A stretch of DNA of 6,816 bases. It comes from Thalassospiraceae bacterium (GTDB lineage: Bacteria > Pseudomonadota > Alphaproteobacteria > Rhodospirillales > Magnetovibrionaceae). The stretch covers positions 1-6,816 of the forward strand of contig DAOWFT010000085.1 in assembly GCA_030637845.1 (NCBI GenBank), written 5' to 3'. Shown here in pieces: positions 5,506 to 6,816 of this stretch; position 1 is the stretch's first letter, and every line of letters starts with the position of its first letter. The position numbers and the translations under genes are program-made. The notes below the pieces were generated by a model. That model made no database searches, was not told where the DNA came from, and worked only from the letters and a program-made list of their open reading frames with translations.

Positions 5506-6780
5506 ATGTCTGAAATCGCAGCATACGACATGGCTGGACGGCTTGCCCTGGCGCTTGGTATTGGGTTGCTGGTGGGCATCGAGCGCGGCCTGCACACACG
5601 CAATCAAAGTGGCGGCATTCGTGTTGCCGGGGTGCGAACTTTTGCCCTTACCGGCCTACTGGGCGGGGTTTGGGGTCTTCTTGGTGTTGTGCTGGGCGAT
5701 GTTGTTTTGGGTATTGCCTTTCTGGGATTTACGGCATTCGTGCTTTCGGTTTATCGCTCCTCAACAAAAAAAGAAGCGGATTTCGGAATGACTTCAGAAG
5801 TCGCAGCACTGTTGGTTTTTACCCTTGGGGCCATGGCCGTCAGGGGTGATATGGCGCTGGCGGCCGGGGCCGGAGTGGTAACCGCGGCATTGTTGGACGC
5901 CAAACTTTATCTACATAAATGGGTCGCACACCTGAAAGACCTTGAGCTGGATGCGGCGCTCAAGCTCTTGGTCATTTCTGTGGTGGTGTTGCCGGTTTTG
6001 CCCAACAAGGGGTTCGGGCCGGATGAAATCCTCAACCCGTTCAAGCTATGGTGGATGGTTGTGCTGGTGGCCGGGCTGTCATTCATGGGCTATATCGCCA
6101 TGCAAAAAGTTGGGGCACGGGTAGGTGGATTGCTAACCGGTATCTTTGGCGGGCTTGCATCGTCCACCGCCCTGACATTGGGCTTTGCCCGGCTGGGACA
6201 TAAAACACCTTCTGTTGCCTCGGCTCTGGTGGGTGGAATTGCGGCCTCGAGCGCAGTTATGTATGTGCGTGTAATTGTCGTTGTTGGGATATTTAACCAG
6301 TCTTTGCTTTCGGGTATTACCGTTCCATTAATACTGATGGCGGTCGTAAGCGTTATTGGGTCGCTGGTTATGTTCAAAATTGCAGGCAAAAAAGATACAA
6401 CCGCAACCATAGAAATCAGCAACCCTTGTGATATTTCTTCTGCTTTGAAATTCGGCCTATTGCTAGGGGTTATTGTGCTGGCTGTTTATTATGCCCGCCA
6501 ATGGCTTGGCGATACCGGCGTTTATGCCATAGCCGCACTATCGGGTATCGTTGATGTTGATGCCATATCCCTAAGCATGGCCGAGCAGTCCATGCATGGC
6601 CTTAGCAGTCAAATAGCGATAGGCGGCATCATCATTGCCGTTGCGGTAAATACCGTTATCAAGGTTGTATTTGTAGCGTCCATCGCCGGAAAAAAGATGG
6701 CGCTTCCCTTGGCGCTAATGTCGGCAGCGGTTATATTGGCAGGCGGCATCGGTCTGATGCTGGGCAACATGTACGTATAA
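5506..6780 (+). CDS. MgtC/SapB and DUF4010 domain membrane protein
   Basis: Polytopic inner-membrane protein of 424 residues whose function is not established for this two-domain family. The N-terminal MgtC/SapB-type domain covers about residues 10-140 and shows the hallmark GLLVGIERG (20-28), GVRTFALTGLLGG (42-54) and SEVAALLVFTLGAMAVRGD (97-115). The C-terminal DUF4010-type domain covers about 180-400, with GIFGGLASSTALTLGFARL (212-230), GGIAASSAVMYVR and ALSGIVDVDAISLSMA (344-359). Hydrophobic segments recur along the whole length, roughly ten or more. The best-known MgtC proteins affect magnesium limitation and virulence by modulating other membrane proteins; these long two-domain forms need not share that role. 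ATG 5506 was taken for family-like N-terminal length, but its ribosome site is weak (a GATGG-type stretch about 20 nt upstream); ATG 5530 is an alternative. It is monocistronic as far as visible and divergent from the importer. Confidence 0.9.
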   Translation: MSEIAAYDMAGRLALALGIGLLVGIERGLHTRNQSGGIRVAGVRTFALTGLLGGVWGLLGVVLGDVVLGIAFLGFTAFVLSVYRSSTKKEADFGMTSEVAALLVFTLGAMAVRGDMALAAGAGVVTAALLDAKLYLHKWVAHLKDLELDAALKLLVISVVVLPVLPNKGFGPDEILNPFKLWWMVVLVAGLSFMGYIAMQKVGARVGGLLTGIFGGLASSTALTLGFARLGHKTPSVASALVGGIAASSAVMYVRVIVVVGIFNQSLLSGITVPLILMAVVSVIGSLVMFKIAGKKDTTATIEISNPCDISSALKFGLLLGVIVLAVYYARQWLGDTGVYAIAALSGIVDVDAISLSMAEQSMHGLSSQIAIGGIIIAVAVNTVIKVVFVASIAGKKMALPLALMSAAVILAGGIGLMLGNMYV

Positions 6781-6816
6781 AAACTTCATACGTTCGCACC
6801 TTAGGCTTCTTCGATC

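Noticed and set aside
5430..5603. Upstream extension of the 65-codon minus-strand ORF
   Set aside because: It runs antisense through the conserved MgtC signature region of the plus-strand gene and has no ribosome site.
6801..6816. Possible 3' end of a convergent minus-strand gene (codons Ile-Glu-Glu-Ala then TAA)
   Set aside because: Only four codons are inside the window, which cannot support a gene call.
1..6816. Mobile element, CRISPR array, phage, toxin-antitoxin or biosynthetic cluster
   Set aside because: No transposase, direct-repeat array, integrase, toxin-like gene pair or tailoring enzymes were seen; the window is accounted for by transport and membrane genes.

Overview
The window reads as ordinary bacterial chromosome, most likely from a Gram-negative member of the Pseudomonadota. 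Alphaproteobacteria is a reasonable guess, but it rests only on the protein flavour: a Sec-type signal peptide on a periplasmic binding protein, the subfamily of that protein, and moderate GC. No rRNA, tRNA, CRISPR array, insertion sequence or phage gene is visible. Coding density is high, and five of the six confident genes have a clear Shine-Dalgarno sequence or an overlap with the preceding gene; the ATPase and the plus-strand gene do not have a strong one.

Layout. Six confident genes are present, five on the minus strand and one on the plus strand. From right to left on the minus strand there is a complete ABC importer of the spermidine/putrescine (PotABCD) class: a periplasmic solute-binding protein (4083-5177), an ATPase (2808-3953) and two six-helix permeases (1948-2811 and 1084-1938). 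The last three are packed with a 4-nt ATGA overlap and a 9-nt gap. A strong terminator-like hairpin (4011-4047) separates the binding-protein gene from the ATPase gene, which fits the usual need for excess binding protein.

Downstream on the same strand, after a 98-nt spacer holding a perfect 7-3-7 inverted repeat (1033-1049), come a two-CBS-domain protein (437-985) and the start of an SLC13/ArsB-like permease (1-440, cut by the window edge). These two overlap by ATGA, and the CBS protein is a plausible cytosolic regulatory partner of the permease.

On the right, diverging from the importer across a 328-nt intergenic region, is a plus-strand integral membrane protein with an N-terminal MgtC/SapB domain and a C-terminal DUF4010 domain (5506-6780). 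The intergenic region holds a candidate plus-strand promoter, a 6-5-6 inverted repeat and a doubtful 65-codon minus-strand ORF.

How the genes work together. The four importer genes should form one uptake system: capture in the periplasm, passage through the heterodimeric permease, and ATP hydrolysis by a presumed dimeric ATPase. The binding protein keeps the Trp/Asp pocket positions of PotD but appears to lack the acidic pair corresponding to E. coli PotD Asp168/Glu171, so the polyamine assignment is a class label and not a proven substrate. I found no clear evidence of a new kind of system; the points most worth a second look are the substrate question, the CBS-permease pair with its palindrome, and the contents of the divergent intergenic region.
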